DNA of 64,000 bases, from assembly GCA_017640615.1 (NCBI GenBank), contig JAEPQK010000001.1:558001-622000 (forward strand), given 5' to 3'. This document shows, piece after piece, positions 37,045 to 46,018 of this stretch (positions are counted from its first letter, which is position 1; each line of letters begins with the position of its first letter). A model generated the notes under the pieces. That model made no database searches. It was given only the letters and a program-made list of their open reading frames with translations, and was not told the DNA's origin. The stretch is from Rhizobiaceae bacterium. GTDB taxonomy: Bacteria; Pseudomonadota; Alphaproteobacteria; Rhizobiales; Rhizobiaceae. The position numbers were made by a program, and so were the translations under genes.

Positions 37045-37458
37045 GTGAACAAGACGGAAGCTGAAGCGCTGGTCGGGCGCTATCTCGATGCATTCAACCG
37101 GGGCGATGTGGACGATATGCTCGCCTGCCTGCACGAAGAGGTCGCGCACGACATTAATCAGGGCGGGCGCGAAATAGGACGCGAGAAGTTCCGCTGGTTC
37201 ATGGCAACGATGAACCGCCACTATCGCGAGGAGCTTTCCGACATCGTGATCATGGCCGATAGCGGCGGCCGTCATGCCGCTGCCGAGTTCACCGTGCGTG
37301 GAACCTATCTCGCGACGGCCGAGGGGCTGCCCGAGGCGGCCGACCAGAACTATAGCCTGGCCGCGGGTATCTTCTTCGAGATCGATGACGGGCTGATTTC
37401 GCGCGTGACCACCTATTACAATCTCGCGGAGTGGATTTCGCAGGTCCAACAAGGCTGA
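37045..37458 (+). CDS. SnoaL/ketosteroid-isomerase-like protein
   Basis: A 137-aa protein with a GTG start at 37045 and AGGAG nine bases before it. It has the NTF2-like cone-fold pattern: YLDAFNRGDVDDMLACLHEEVAHDINQGGREIGREKFRWFM, and a C-terminal sheet with YNLAEW. Such proteins isomerise, hydrolyse or simply bind small ligands. Its TGA overlaps the next ATG (TGATG), so it is translationally coupled to the GNAT gene. Function not assignable. Confidence 0.82.
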   Translation: MNKTEAEALVGRYLDAFNRGDVDDMLACLHEEVAHDINQGGREIGREKFRWFMATMNRHYREELSDIVIMADSGGRHAAAEFTVRGTYLATAEGLPEAADQNYSLAAGIFFEIDDGLISRVTTYYNLAEWISQVQQG

Positions 37459-38051
37459 TGGCCGGCCTCGAAATAGTGCAGGTGCCTCAAGAGCGGTACG
37501 GCGCGATATTCGACGATCTTGCGCGGCTGCGCATCACGGTCTTTCGTGACTATCCCTATCTATACGATGGCGACCTCGACTATGAGCGCGGCTATCTCGA
37601 CCGTTTTCTGGCAGCGCCGGGAGCTGTCGTGATCGGTGCGTTCGATGGATCGCGCCTGGCCGGCGCCGCCACGGCCTCACCGCTTGGCGAACATCACGAC
37701 GAATTTGCTGCGCCGTTCAGGGAGCGCGGCATGGAGGTGGCTCGTCTGTTCTATTTTGGCGAATCGGTGCTGGAAGCCAGCTACCGCGGGCAGGGCGCCG
37801 GCGTACGGTTTTTCGAAGAGCGGGAACAGGCGGCGCGGCAAGCCGGATTCGGCGAAACCGTGTTTTCCGCCGTGGTGCGGCCAAAGGACCATTCTGCCCG
37901 CCCGAAAGGTTACCAGCCGCTCGACAATTTCTGGCGCAATCGCGGCTACGAACGCATCAAAGGTATGACGACTCAGTTTGCCTGGAAAGACATCGGCAGC
38001 ACCGAAGAAACCGAAAAGCCGATGGAGTATTGGCATAAATATTTGATATGA
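37458..38051 (+). CDS. GNAT-family N-acetyltransferase
   Basis: A 197-aa protein starting at ATG 37458, overlapping the upstream stop. The acetyl-CoA loop is visible as LEASYRGQGAGVRFFEERE, a form of the R/Q-x-x-G-x-G motif, preceded by the VARLFYFGESV strand. The VxPxDHSARPxGYxPLDxFWRxRGY block is typical of a GNAT subgroup common in alphaproteobacteria. Substrate unknown. Confidence 0.82.
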   Translation: MAGLEIVQVPQERYGAIFDDLARLRITVFRDYPYLYDGDLDYERGYLDRFLAAPGAVVIGAFDGSRLAGAATASPLGEHHDEFAAPFRERGMEVARLFYFGESVLEASYRGQGAGVRFFEEREQAARQAGFGETVFSAVVRPKDHSARPKGYQPLDNFWRNRGYERIKGMTTQFAWKDIGSTEETEKPMEYWHKYLI

Positions 38052-38198
38052 CAGCGTATTTCTGACCGGCAATGGCGAGGCCCGAAGATGAACGCGGGAT
38101 GAACAGCCGGTTCCGGTTGAGTTCAGTGGCAGCGGCGCATTGTGGCTCCATATGCCCGGGCACGAGGCCCGAGCCCAGTCCCAGCCAAGGAGCCAATC

Positions 38199-38576
38199 AT
38201 GTTCAAGAAAATCAGAACCGCAGCTCTGTCAGCCCTGATCGGCCTCGGCGCGCTTTCAGCCGCACCGGCCACCGCACAGGCCGACAGCTTCTATTTCGGC
38301 ATCACGCCACATGGTCCGACCTTCGGTTTCTACGGCGATTCCAGCCGCCGCCACTGGCACCACAATCGCCACTACAAGCGCGACCAGCGCCGTTATCACA
38401 GGCGCGACTGCAACCCGCGCCGCGCGCTGCGCAAGGCTGACCGCATGGGCATCAACCGTGCACGCGTGCGCAGCGAAAACCGTCACGTGATCCGTGTTGC
38501 GGGCCGCAAATACCGTCAGCGGGTCGTGGTGACCTTTGCCAAGGCGCCGCGCTGCCCGGTGGTTGGCTGGCGCTAA
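38199..38576 (+). CDS. Small basic exported protein, unknown function
   Basis: I do not recognise this 125-aa protein. AAGGAG lies six bases before ATG 38199. A signal peptide of about 27 residues ends in TAQA. The mature protein is rich in Arg, His and Tyr (SRRHWHHNRHYKRDQRRYHRRD) and has two cysteines, so it is strongly basic. It could bind nucleic acid, anionic polymers or metal at the cell envelope, which is inference from composition only. Small exported basic proteins of this kind are frequent in rhizobia. Confidence 0.7.
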   Translation: MFKKIRTAALSALIGLGALSAAPATAQADSFYFGITPHGPTFGFYGDSSRRHWHHNRHYKRDQRRYHRRDCNPRRALRKADRMGINRARVRSENRHVIRVAGRKYRQRVVVTFAKAPRCPVVGWR

Positions 38577-38597
38577 GCCGGCCGACAGGCTGACACA

Positions 38598-38636
38598 GAA
38601 AAGGCCGGCGGAGTTTCCGCCGGCCTTTTCTTGTTT
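38598..38636. terminator. Bidirectional terminator
   Basis: A 15-bp stem (38598-38612 with 38616-38630) around a 3-nt loop, GC-rich with an A-run on the left and T-run on the right, then TTGTTTT. It lies between the convergent basic exported protein and SIMPL gene and should stop both. Confidence 0.88.
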
Positions 38637-38645
38637 TGCCGAAGC

Positions 38646-39362
38646 TTACTGCTCCAACAGGAAGGTCATGGTGACGGAGACGCTGTAGGCGTTCTCGCCG
38701 GCTTCTACCGGCACGGCCTCGGCTTCCATGCGCATGGCGCGCGCGCCAAGCGGAACCGGCATCGGCTGGTTAGACTGTTCGGTGATCTCGATGACCGCGC
38801 CCAGCCCGACATTGGCCGCGTCGGCGAGGGTGCGGGCCTTGCGCGTCGCGTTTTCAACCGCATCGCGCCGCGCCTGATCGATGACGGCATCCGGGTCGGC
38901 ATTGGTGAAGCTGATCGAGCCGCCCTGGTTGACGCCCAGCGTGACCGAACTGTCGATCACCGCGCCGACCATCGAAAGATCACGCACGCGCACGGTGAGG
39001 GCGTTGGAGACCTGATAGGCGGCAAGCCGCGCGGTCTGGTTGCCTTCATTGTCGCGCTCATAGTCCCAGCGTGGCTGGATGGAGAGGCCGGAGGTCTGCA
39101 AGTCGCGGTCGGCAATGCCGCTTTCCTTGAGCGCTTCGATCACCGCGCGCATTGCCGCATTGTTCGCGTCGAGTGCGGCACGCGCGGTTTCGGCTTCGCG
39201 CATCACCGCGAGGCTGACGATCGCCATGTCCGGCCGCACAGCCGCTTCGCCCTCGCCGGTGACGACGATCCGCGGCTGCAAGTCGGCCTGTTGCTGGGCC
39301 ATGCCGGGCACCGGAACGATGAGCGCTGCCGTTAGCGCTGCGACAGTCAAAAAGTGCTTCAT
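38646..39362 (-). CDS. SIMPL domain periplasmic protein
   Basis: A 238-aa protein from ATG 39362 with AGGAG upstream. A signal peptide ends near residue 23 (GMAQ). The mature part matches the SIMPL domain (DUF541): RIVVTGEGEAAVRPDMAIVSLAV, then LQTSGLSIQPRWDY, YQVSNALTVRVRDL and the closing YSVSVTMTFLLE. Proteins of this family are periplasmic or outer-membrane-associated, linked to oxidative or envelope stress; exact role unknown. Convergent with the basic exported protein gene and ending at the shared terminator. Confidence 0.88.
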   Translation of the reverse strand: MKHFLTVAALTAALIVPVPGMAQQQADLQPRIVVTGEGEAAVRPDMAIVSLAVMREAETARAALDANNAAMRAVIEALKESGIADRDLQTSGLSIQPRWDYERDNEGNQTARLAAYQVSNALTVRVRDLSMVGAVIDSSVTLGVNQGGSISFTNADPDAVIDQARRDAVENATRKARTLADAANVGLGAVIEITEQSNQPMPVPLGARAMRMEAEAVPVEAGENAYSVSVTMTFLLEQ

Positions 39363-39502
39363 GATGTTCTCCTGATCCTGATCGAGGGCGCCGCCGGAGC
39401 GGGCGCGAAACGCGGGGTTGGAAGGCGGGTAGACAGTGATTGTGGGCGCAGTGGGGCGCGGCTTGTGCCGCGGCGCAAAAATCACTATCGATGCGGGCCG
39501 TG

Positions 39503-39578
39503 GGGCCTGTAGCTCAATGGTTAGAGCCAGCGGCTCATAACCGCTTGGTTGCAGGTTCGAGTCCTGCCGGGCCCACCA
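39503..39578 (+). tRNA. tRNA with CAT anticodon, probably tRNA-Ile2
   Basis: A complete cloverleaf of 76 nt including an encoded CCA. The acceptor arm GGGCCTG pairs with CGGGCCC, the D-arm is AGCTC...GAGC, the anticodon stem is AGCGG/CCGCT with loop CTCATAA, and the T-arm is GCAGG/CCTGC. The anticodon is CAT. Body sequence, such as CTCATAACCGCTTGGTTGC, resembles tRNA-Ile2, whose C34 is changed to lysidine to read AUA, more than elongator or initiator tRNA-Met. Distinguishing Ile2 from Met by sequence alone is tentative. Confidence 0.9.
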
Positions 39579-39817
39579 TTGGCTTCTCCTTATCGCGTTT
39601 TATTCAGCAATTTCAATGGCTTCGCTGTCCGCTGTGCTTGAATTACAGGCTGGCAGCGCTCGCACACCCTTCCTGAAGGCAACCGGGAAGAACCTTCGCG
39701 CTAACTAGCGGCGACGCGCTTTATGGGTTCAGCGACTCGTCTGTCGATGCGCAGGCTGGTCGCCCTGGCGCGGCCGGAGAGAGTTCAATCATCGGCTCAA
39801 CGTGACAAGCAAGTTTC
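39579..39817. other. Gene-free stretch between tRNA and LacI gene
   Basis: The 302 bp between the tRNA and the LacI gene hold no coding frame I trust. The right end carries the LacI operator at 39818; the rest shows no repeat or clear terminator. Confidence 0.5.
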
Positions 39818-39837
39818 AAATTTGCGCGCGTAAAAGT
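39818..39837. promoter_or_regulatory. LacI-type operator upstream of its own regulator gene
   Basis: AAATTTGCGCGCGTAAAAGT shares its first 17 bases with the operator before the polyol operon at 40915. It lies 44 bp before the regulator ATG, so the regulator probably controls itself. Confidence 0.6.
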
Positions 39838-39880
39838 ATTGTGGTTACAATCTGTAAATTTTCGACTCGCGAGCTTGCCG

Positions 39881-40915
39881 ATGGCGCAGCCCAAAAAGAT
39901 CAGGAATATGGAGCAGTTCGCCGAGGCGAGCGGCCTGTCGCGTCCGACGGTTTCGAAATATTTCAATGACCCGGACAGCGTTCGGCCGACGACCCGCAAG
40001 CGCATAGAGGATGCGCTCGAGCGCTTCGATTTCCGACCGAACATCTTTGCGATGAACCAGAACCGGCGGTTGACCAAGACGATCGGTATCGTCGTGCCGT
40101 ATCTCTCGGACCCGTTCTTCGGCGAAATGGTGCGCATTCTGGAAATGAAATGCGTTGCGCAGGGATATTCGCCCTCGCTTTTCAGCTCGAACGGACTGCC
40201 GGAACACGAGCGCGAAATCTTCGATACTCTGCGCTCCATGAAGCCCACCGGCGTTCTGCTTGCGCCGCTCGGGCGCCATTCTGATCAGGATGCGGTTGCG
40301 GCTTTCTGCGACGACGTTCCGACGGTGCTTTTCGACAGTAATATCGAAAAGCTTGGGCGGGCGTTCGTTGGCTCGGACAATGTCCAGTTTACCGCGATCA
40401 TGGTTGAGTATCTTTGCCGAAGCGGCGAGCCGCCGGCATTTCTCGAAATGAGAACGCCGCCCAATCCAAATGCACGCAAGCGCCGGCAGGGCTACATTTC
40501 CGCGATGGAAAATCATGGACTTGAGCCGCAAATCGTTCAGATCGAAGGCGAGGGCTGGGCGCTTGAGGATATCGGCTATACCGGCGGGCTGAAGGCACTG
40601 GCGTCAGGCGCTTTCCAATCGAACACCGTGCTGTGCAGCAATGACCGTCTGGCGATCGGGTTTCTGACCGCCTGCCATGAAAGGGGCCTCAAGATCGGCA
40701 TTGATCCCGATGCGGACATTCGGGTTGCAGGCCAGGATGACCATCCTTTTTCGCGGTACACCTATCCGCAACTGACGACAATCGCGCAGGACTATGAGGC
40801 GATCTCGCGCCGGACGGTCGATGCGCTGATGGAGACGATCGAGCACGACGAAGCGCTGGTTTCCAGGCCCGATGTGTTCTTCGAAGGCAAGCTGATCATG
40901 CGCAAATCGGCCTAA
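39881..40915 (+). CDS. LacI-family regulator of the polyol operon
   Basis: A 344-aa regulator starting at ATG 39881. The helix-turn-helix reads NMEQFAEASGLSRPTVSKYFNDPDSVRPTTRKRIEDALERFDFRPN, and the rest is a periplasmic-binding-protein-like ligand domain ending near RKSA. It directly precedes the smo/mtlK operon on the same strand, and matching operator sequences lie before both. I infer it is a repressor released by sorbitol, mannitol or a related polyol. This differs from the usual DeoR or other regulators noted for some polyol operons. Confidence 0.87.
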   Translation: MAQPKKIRNMEQFAEASGLSRPTVSKYFNDPDSVRPTTRKRIEDALERFDFRPNIFAMNQNRRLTKTIGIVVPYLSDPFFGEMVRILEMKCVAQGYSPSLFSSNGLPEHEREIFDTLRSMKPTGVLLAPLGRHSDQDAVAAFCDDVPTVLFDSNIEKLGRAFVGSDNVQFTAIMVEYLCRSGEPPAFLEMRTPPNPNARKRRQGYISAMENHGLEPQIVQIEGEGWALEDIGYTGGLKALASGAFQSNTVLCSNDRLAIGFLTACHERGLKIGIDPDADIRVAGQDDHPFSRYTYPQLTTIAQDYEAISRRTVDALMETIEHDEALVSRPDVFFEGKLIMRKSA

Positions 40916-40934
40916 AATTTGCGCGCGTAAATTT
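40915..40934. promoter_or_regulatory. LacI-type operator before the smo/mtlK operon
   Basis: AAATTTGCGCGCGTAAATTT is a near-perfect 20-bp palindrome (one mismatched pair flanking CGCGCG). It overlaps the last base of the regulator stop and lies about 67 bp before the binding-protein ATG. TTGACC at 40939-40944 follows and may be the -35. Confidence 0.7.
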
Positions 40935-41000
40935 TTGCTTGACCGCGTGTTTATTTTTTGGTTACCTCCCGGCACATCCAATCCACGGGAGGAATTTGAT

Positions 41001-42287
41001 ATGCATCTCAAGAAGCTTCTTGGCCTATCGACCGCGATTGCGCTTTCCGCAACGGGCGCGATTGCGGCCGACCATTCGCTGACCATCGCGATCGTCAACA
41101 ACGGTCACATGATCAACATGCAGAAGGTCGCCGAGGCCTACACCGCCGAGACCGGCGTCGAACTCAACTGGGTGTCTCTGGAAGAGGGCGTTCTGCGCGA
41201 GCAGGTCACCTCCGACACCGCAACCGGTGGCGGCCAGTACGACATCATCAATATCGGCATGCAGGAAGCGCCGATCTGGGGCAAGGCCGGCTGGATCGAG
41301 CCGCTCGAATTCGGCGCCGACTACGACATGGATGACATGCTGCCGGCAATCCGCAACGGCCTGTCCGCCGACGGCACGCTCTATGCGGCTCCGTTCTACG
41401 GCGAATCCTCAATGGTCATGTACCGCAAGGACCTGACCGACGCCGCCGGCGTCACGATTGCCGACAATGACAGCTGGGAAAACATCAAGGCAGCGGCCGC
41501 TGCGATCCACGACCCGGACAATGGCGTCTACGGCGTTTGCCTGCGCGGCAAGCCTGGCTGGGGCGACAACATGGCCTTCATCACCACGATGGTGAACTCA
41601 TTCGGCGGCGCTTGGTTCGACAAGGATTTCCGCCCGACGATCGATTCCGACGAGTGGAAAGCTGCCATCAACTTCTATGTCGATCTGCTGGGCACCTACG
41701 GTCCGCCCGGATCGGAAGGCAACTCCTTCAACGAAATCCTGGCGCTCTACAATGAGGGCAAGTGCGGCATGTGGATCGATGCCACGATCGCCGCGTCCTT
41801 CCTCGAGGTTGACGGCGTTGCCTACGCCCAGTCGCCGAATGCAGGTAACCCGGTAGGCGCGAACTGGCTGTGGGCCTGGGCAATGGCCGTTCCGGCGGGC
41901 ACCGAGCACACCGACGAAGCCAAGAAGTTCATCGAGTGGGCTACCTCGAAGGACTACATCAAGGCCGTCGCGGCTCACCCTGATTTCGGCTGGGGCAACG
42001 TGCCCACCGGTACGCGCAAGTCGACCTACGCCTCGCCTGAGTTCCAGGCGGTCGCAGACTTTGCTTCCGCCGAACTGGCTGCAATCGAATCCGCGGCGCC
42101 GGAAGCAACCGATCTGAAGCCCTATGTCGGCGTTCAGTTCGCTGCGATCCCGGAATTCCCGGAAGTCGGTTCGGCTGTCGCCCAGGAGATGGCGGCTGCT
42201 CTCTCCGGCGCCAAGTCGGTTGACGAAGCGCTTGCCGCATCTCAGGCAGCAGCCGACTCGATCATGAAAGAAGCCGGCTACTACTAA
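41001..42287 (+). CDS. smoE: Sorbitol/mannitol ABC transporter substrate-binding protein
   Basis: A 428-aa periplasmic binding protein from ATG 41001 with a GGGAGGA ribosome binding site. A signal peptide ends at about residue 22 (GAIAAD). The mature protein shows family 1 extracellular solute-binding features: YAAPFYGESSMVMYRKDL, and the late WAWAMAVPAGTEHTDEAKKFIEW block. It closely fits SmoE-type polyol-binding proteins of rhizobia. It binds the polyol in the periplasm and delivers it to SmoF/SmoG. A strong hairpin pair follows the gene, as often found after highly expressed binding-protein genes. Confidence 0.85.
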   Translation: MHLKKLLGLSTAIALSATGAIAADHSLTIAIVNNGHMINMQKVAEAYTAETGVELNWVSLEEGVLREQVTSDTATGGGQYDIINIGMQEAPIWGKAGWIEPLEFGADYDMDDMLPAIRNGLSADGTLYAAPFYGESSMVMYRKDLTDAAGVTIADNDSWENIKAAAAAIHDPDNGVYGVCLRGKPGWGDNMAFITTMVNSFGGAWFDKDFRPTIDSDEWKAAINFYVDLLGTYGPPGSEGNSFNEILALYNEGKCGMWIDATIAASFLEVDGVAYAQSPNAGNPVGANWLWAWAMAVPAGTEHTDEAKKFIEWATSKDYIKAVAAHPDFGWGNVPTGTRKSTYASPEFQAVADFASAELAAIESAAPEATDLKPYVGVQFAAIPEFPEVGSAVAQEMAAALSGAKSVDEALAASQAAADSIMKEAGYY

Positions 42288-42302
42288 GCCGCAACGCTTC
42301 CT

Positions 42303-42359
42303 GGAGAGCCCGGCCCAGGTGCGGGCTCTCCAAAACAGACGCCATGTGCGCCGTCTGTT
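42303..42359 (+). other. Two tandem intercistronic hairpins after smoE
   Basis: GGAGAGCCCG (42303-42312) with CGGGCTCTCC (42322-42331) is a 10-bp perfect stem. Directly after it, AACAGACG (42334-42341) and CGTCTGTT (42352-42359) make an 8-bp stem. No T-run follows. Such hairpins usually protect the 3' end of the binding-protein mRNA and reduce expression of downstream permeases. Confidence 0.65.
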
Positions 42360-42443
42360 GACCGCTCCGAACCAAGCACAGAACATTCGAGAATTCGAAA
42401 CGTAATGCATGGCGAGCTGGAGGCTTGCCGGGAGGGGTGAGTT

Positions 42444-43382
42444 ATGTCCAACAGAACCGTATCACGGGTGCTTCAGGCGCCGGCAGTCATCCTGCTTCTG
42501 ATCTGGATGATCGTGCCGCTCTCGATGACCCTGTTCTTCTCATTCATCCGCTATGTGCTGAGCAGCCTCAACCGTCCGGAATGGACCACGCCTTCAATCA
42601 GCAACTGGCGCGGCTTCGGCAATTACGAGTTCGTTCTCAACTCCAAGGATTTCGTCTTTGCGATCCAGAACAGCCTTCTGATCGTCGGTAGCATCCTGTT
42701 CCTGACTGTCACTTTCGGCGTGCTGATTGCAGTGCTGATCAACAAGGCCTTCCCGGGACGCGGCATTGTGCGCGTCCTGCTGATCTCGCCCTTCTTCGTG
42801 ATGCCTGCCGTCAATGCGGTGCTGTGGATCAACATGATCCTCGACCCGGTGCTCGGGCTGCAGGGTCTCGCCGTCGATGGCCTGAACGGGCTGATTGCCG
42901 GCATGAAAGACCTGCCTGTCATCGGATGGTTCTTTTCGCAGTGGCCCACACTTGAGCCGATCTCGTTCCGCGCCACTCAGACCTCGGCCTACGCAGTTAT
43001 TGTCATGGTCACCTGGCAGTGGACGCCCTTCGCGGTGCTCATCTTCATGACGTCGCTGCAATCGGAAGACCAGCAGCAAAAAGAGGCCGCGATCCTCGAC
43101 GGCGCCGGCGCCTGGTCGCAGTTTCGCTTTTTGACCCTGCCGCATCTGGGCCGCCCGATCGCTATCGTTGTGATGATCCAGGCGATCTTTCACTTGTCGC
43201 TTTATGCCGAGATCGAGATCGTCAGCCGCGGCAACGGCAACAAGAACCTGCCCTATCTGATCGGTGAATTCGCCAACAACAACATCGGCGCTGCGAGCGC
43301 GACTGGCATCTTCGCCGTCATCCTCGCCAACATCATCGCAATCTTCTTGCTGCGCATGGTCGGCAAGACCCTGATGGACTGA
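42444..43382 (+). CDS. smoF: Polyol ABC transporter permease
   Basis: A 312-aa inner-membrane permease of the MalF type with six or more helices. The cytoplasmic EAA loop is QKEAAILDGAGAWSQFRFLTLPHLGRPI, which docks on the ATPase. It starts at ATG 42444 with GGGAGGGG upstream. Partner of SmoG, in the membrane domain of the importer. Confidence 0.87.
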   Translation: MSNRTVSRVLQAPAVILLLIWMIVPLSMTLFFSFIRYVLSSLNRPEWTTPSISNWRGFGNYEFVLNSKDFVFAIQNSLLIVGSILFLTVTFGVLIAVLINKAFPGRGIVRVLLISPFFVMPAVNAVLWINMILDPVLGLQGLAVDGLNGLIAGMKDLPVIGWFFSQWPTLEPISFRATQTSAYAVIVMVTWQWTPFAVLIFMTSLQSEDQQQKEAAILDGAGAWSQFRFLTLPHLGRPIAIVVMIQAIFHLSLYAEIEIVSRGNGNKNLPYLIGEFANNNIGAASATGIFAVILANIIAIFLLRMVGKTLMD

Positions 43383-43396
43383 GGAGGAACGGACCC

Positions 43397-44233
43397 ATGG
43401 CAATCGTTGCTCAGGAAACGAAACTTGGAACCTTCGGGCGGCCTGTGCTCGCCTGGGGTATCGGTCTTCTGTTTTTCTTTCCGATCTTCTGGCTGGTGCT
43501 GACGAGCTTCAAAACCGACGCCGATGCGGTGAAGCCGGAATTTCTCTTCACCTTCGCGCCGACACTCGAAAACTACCTCAACATGACCGAGAACTACGAC
43601 TATTGGCGCTTTGCCATCAACTCGGTCATCACCTCGGTGTTTGCGACCGCATTTGCGCTCTTTGTCGGCATTCCGTCGGCCTATGCGATGGCGTTCAATC
43701 CGAGCCGCCGCACCAAGGATGTGCTGATGTGGATGCTCTCCACAAAGATGCTGCCGGCGGCTGCGGTGCTTTATCCGATGACGTTCCTGACCAAGAACTT
43801 CCTCGGCATCTATGACACGCATTTCCTGCTGATCCTGGTCCTTTGCCTGATCAATCTGCCGATCGTGATCTGGATGCTGTTCACCTACTTCAAGGAAATA
43901 CCCAAGGAGATCATCGAGGCCGGCCAGATGGATGGGGTCAACACCTGGGGCGAGATCAAGGAAATCCTGATCCCGCTCGCCTGGGGCGGCATCGCCTCCA
44001 CAGCGCTGCTCTGCTTCATCTTCTGCTGGAACGAGGCCTATTGGACCGTTCGCCTGACAACGACGGAAGCTGCCACCCTTTCCAAGCTGATCGAAGGCAA
44101 CCGGGCACCGGAAGGCCTATTCTTTGGACGGCTCTCCGCCGTCTCCACAGCCGCGGTCGGCCCGATCGTGATCCTTGGATGGTTCTGCCAGAAGCAGCTC
44201 GTCCAGGGTCTCACCTTCGGCGCCGTGAAATAG
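43397..44233 (+). CDS. smoG: Polyol ABC transporter permease
   Basis: A 278-aa MalG-type permease with six predicted helices and the EAA motif [31 protein letters not shown]. It starts 14 bp after smoF, behind GAGGAGGAAC. Forms the transmembrane pore with SmoF. Confidence 0.87.
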   Translation: MAIVAQETKLGTFGRPVLAWGIGLLFFFPIFWLVLTSFKTDADAVKPEFLFTFAPTLENYLNMTENYDYWRFAINSVITSVFATAFALFVGIPSAYAMAFNPSRRTKDVLMWMLSTKMLPAAAVLYPMTFLTKNFLGIYDTHFLLILVLCLINLPIVIWMLFTYFKEIPKEIIEAGQMDGVNTWGEIKEILIPLAWGGIASTALLCFIFCWNEAYWTVRLTTTEAATLSKLIEGNRAPEGLFFGRLSAVSTAAVGPIVILGWFCQKQLVQGLTFGAVK

Positions 44234-44243
44234 GAGCGAGATC

Positions 44244-45248
44244 ATGGGACGAATCGTATTGGAGAATGTCACCAAGAATTTCGGTGACACGCAGGTGATC
44301 CCGCCACTGAACCTGACCATCGAAGATGGCGAGTTCGCGGTTTTCGTAGGCCCCTCCGGTTGCGGCAAATCCACATTGCTGCGCCTGATCGCGGGGTTGG
44401 AGGACACGACCTCGGGCAAGATCCTGATCGACGGCGAGGACGTGACGCAAGTCTCACCCTCGAAGCGCGGTCTCGCCATGGTGTTTCAGACCTATGCGCT
44501 CTACCCGCACATGACGGTGCGCAAGAACATTGCGTTCCCGATGCGCATGGCGGGCGTCGATGAGGCCGAGCAGGAAAAGCGCATCGAGGCAGCCGCTAGG
44601 GCGCTGAACCTGACCGACTATCTCGACCGCAAGCCGGGGCAGCTTTCCGGCGGCCAGCGCCAGCGTGTTGCGATTGGACGCGCGATCGTGCGCGACCCGA
44701 CCGCCTTCCTGTTCGACGAGCCGCTGTCCAATCTCGACGCAGCACTTCGGGTCGGCATGCGCATCGAAATCAGCGAGATGCATTCGCGCCTCGAGACGAC
44801 GATGATCTATGTCACGCACGATCAGGTTGAGGCCATGACAATGGCCGACAAGATCGTGGTCTTGCGCGCCGGCAATATCGAGCAAGTCGGCTCGCCGCTC
44901 GACCTTTATCGCAACCCGCAGAACCTCTTTGTCGCGGGCTTCATCGGCTCACCGAAGATGAACTTTATCGAAGGCGCCGAAGCCGGCAAGCACAATGCTC
45001 ACACGGTAGGTATTCGGCCCGAGCACATCGACGTCGTCGCGGACAAGGGCGCATGGACCGGCAAGGTCGGCGTGGCCGAACATCTTGGCTCCGATACATT
45101 CTTCCACGTCCACGAGACCGGGCTTGCAGAGACCTTGACCGTGCGGGCGCCGGGCGAGGTCACGCTCGGCCATGGCGACACGATCCATCTCAATCCGCGC
45201 GCCGGCGTGATCCACCGTTTCGACGACAGGGGGCAGCGGTTGTCGTGA
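44244..45248 (+). CDS. smoK: Polyol ABC transporter ATPase
   Basis: A 334-aa MalK/UgpC-type ATPase: Walker [11 protein letters not shown]-loop [11 protein letters not shown], signature [16 protein letters not shown], Walker [13 protein letters not shown] and H-loop [18 protein letters not shown]. The C-terminal TOBE-like regulatory part (about 240-334) is present, with the [10 protein letters not shown] stretch. It overlaps the start of smoS by one base. It powers the importer from the cytoplasmic side. Confidence 0.9.
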   Translation: MGRIVLENVTKNFGDTQVIPPLNLTIEDGEFAVFVGPSGCGKSTLLRLIAGLEDTTSGKILIDGEDVTQVSPSKRGLAMVFQTYALYPHMTVRKNIAFPMRMAGVDEAEQEKRIEAAARALNLTDYLDRKPGQLSGGQRQRVAIGRAIVRDPTAFLFDEPLSNLDAALRVGMRIEISEMHSRLETTMIYVTHDQVEAMTMADKIVVLRAGNIEQVGSPLDLYRNPQNLFVAGFIGSPKMNFIEGAEAGKHNAHTVGIRPEHIDVVADKGAWTGKVGVAEHLGSDTFFHVHETGLAETLTVRAPGEVTLGHGDTIHLNPRAGVIHRFDDRGQRLS

Positions 45249-46018
45249 TGCGCCTTGCCGGAAAATCCGCGATCATCACCGGAGCTGCGCGCGGTATCGG
45301 ACGGGCGTTCGCCGAGGCCTATGTGCGCGAGGGCGCGCGCGTTGCGATTGCCGACATCGATAGTGCGCGCGCACGGAAGTCGGCCGAGGAGATCGGTCCT
45401 TCGGCGATCGCCGTTCCGCTCGACGTTACCGATCAGGCGAGCATCGACAAGGCGGTTTCGGTCGCGGCCGAGGCATTTGGGCAGATCGATATTCTGATCA
45501 ACAACGCGGCTGTCTTTTCAGCCGCCCCCGTCACCGAGATCAATCGCGACGACTATGAGCGGGTGTTTGCCATCAATGTCTCGGGCAGCCTGTTCATGAT
45601 GCAGGCGGTGGCGCGGCATATGATTGCCAATGGCGTCCGCGGCAAGATCATTAACATGGCCAGCCAGGCCGGACGGCGAGGCGAGGCTTTGGTCGCAGTC
45701 TATTGCGCGTCGAAGGCGGCGATTATTTCGCTCACACAGTCTGCCGGCCTGAACCTGATCGAGAACGGCATCAATGTGAACGCGATCGCTCCCGGCGTCG
45801 TGGACGGCGAACATTGGGACGGCGTGGATGCGTTTTTCGCCAAATACGAAAACAAGGCGCCCGGTCAGAAAAAGAAAGAGGTCGGCGCGGCCGTGCCGTT
45901 CGGTCGGATGGGCGTTGCAGACGATTTGACCGGCATGGCGATTTTTCTTGCGACTGCCGAGGCAGATTACGTCGTCGCGCAGACCTACAATGTGGATGGC
46001 GGCCAATGGATGAGCTGA
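45248..46018 (+). CDS. smoS: Sorbitol dehydrogenase (SDR)
   Basis: A 256-aa SDR starting with the ATG that overlaps the smoK stop. It has TGAARGIGRAFAEAY, the NNAAVFSAAPVTEI block, and catalytic Ser-Tyr-Lys around VYCASKAA. It is highly similar in pattern to SmoS/PolS sorbitol dehydrogenases that oxidise D-sorbitol (D-glucitol) to D-fructose with NAD. Adjacent to transporter and mannitol dehydrogenase, it completes the polyol pathway. Confidence 0.87.
   Translation: MRLAGKSAIITGAARGIGRAFAEAYVREGARVAIADIDSARARKSAEEIGPSAIAVPLDVTDQASIDKAVSVAAEAFGQIDILINNAAVFSAAPVTEINRDDYERVFAINVSGSLFMMQAVARHMIANGVRGKIINMASQAGRRGEALVAVYCASKAAIISLTQSAGLNLIENGINVNAIAPGVVDGEHWDGVDAFFAKYENKAPGQKKKEVGAAVPFGRMGVADDLTGMAIFLATAEADYVVAQTYNVDGGQWMS

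Noticed and set aside
39503..39578. tRNA gene as phage or island attachment site
   Set aside because: The following 300 bp show no integrase, repeat of the tRNA end or change in composition, so there is no sign of an integrated element.
45703..46005. Longer upstream start for mtlK (600 codons in total)
   Set aside because: The first 101 codons lie inside smoS in another frame and have no similarity to the family; ATG 46006 gives the normal length.
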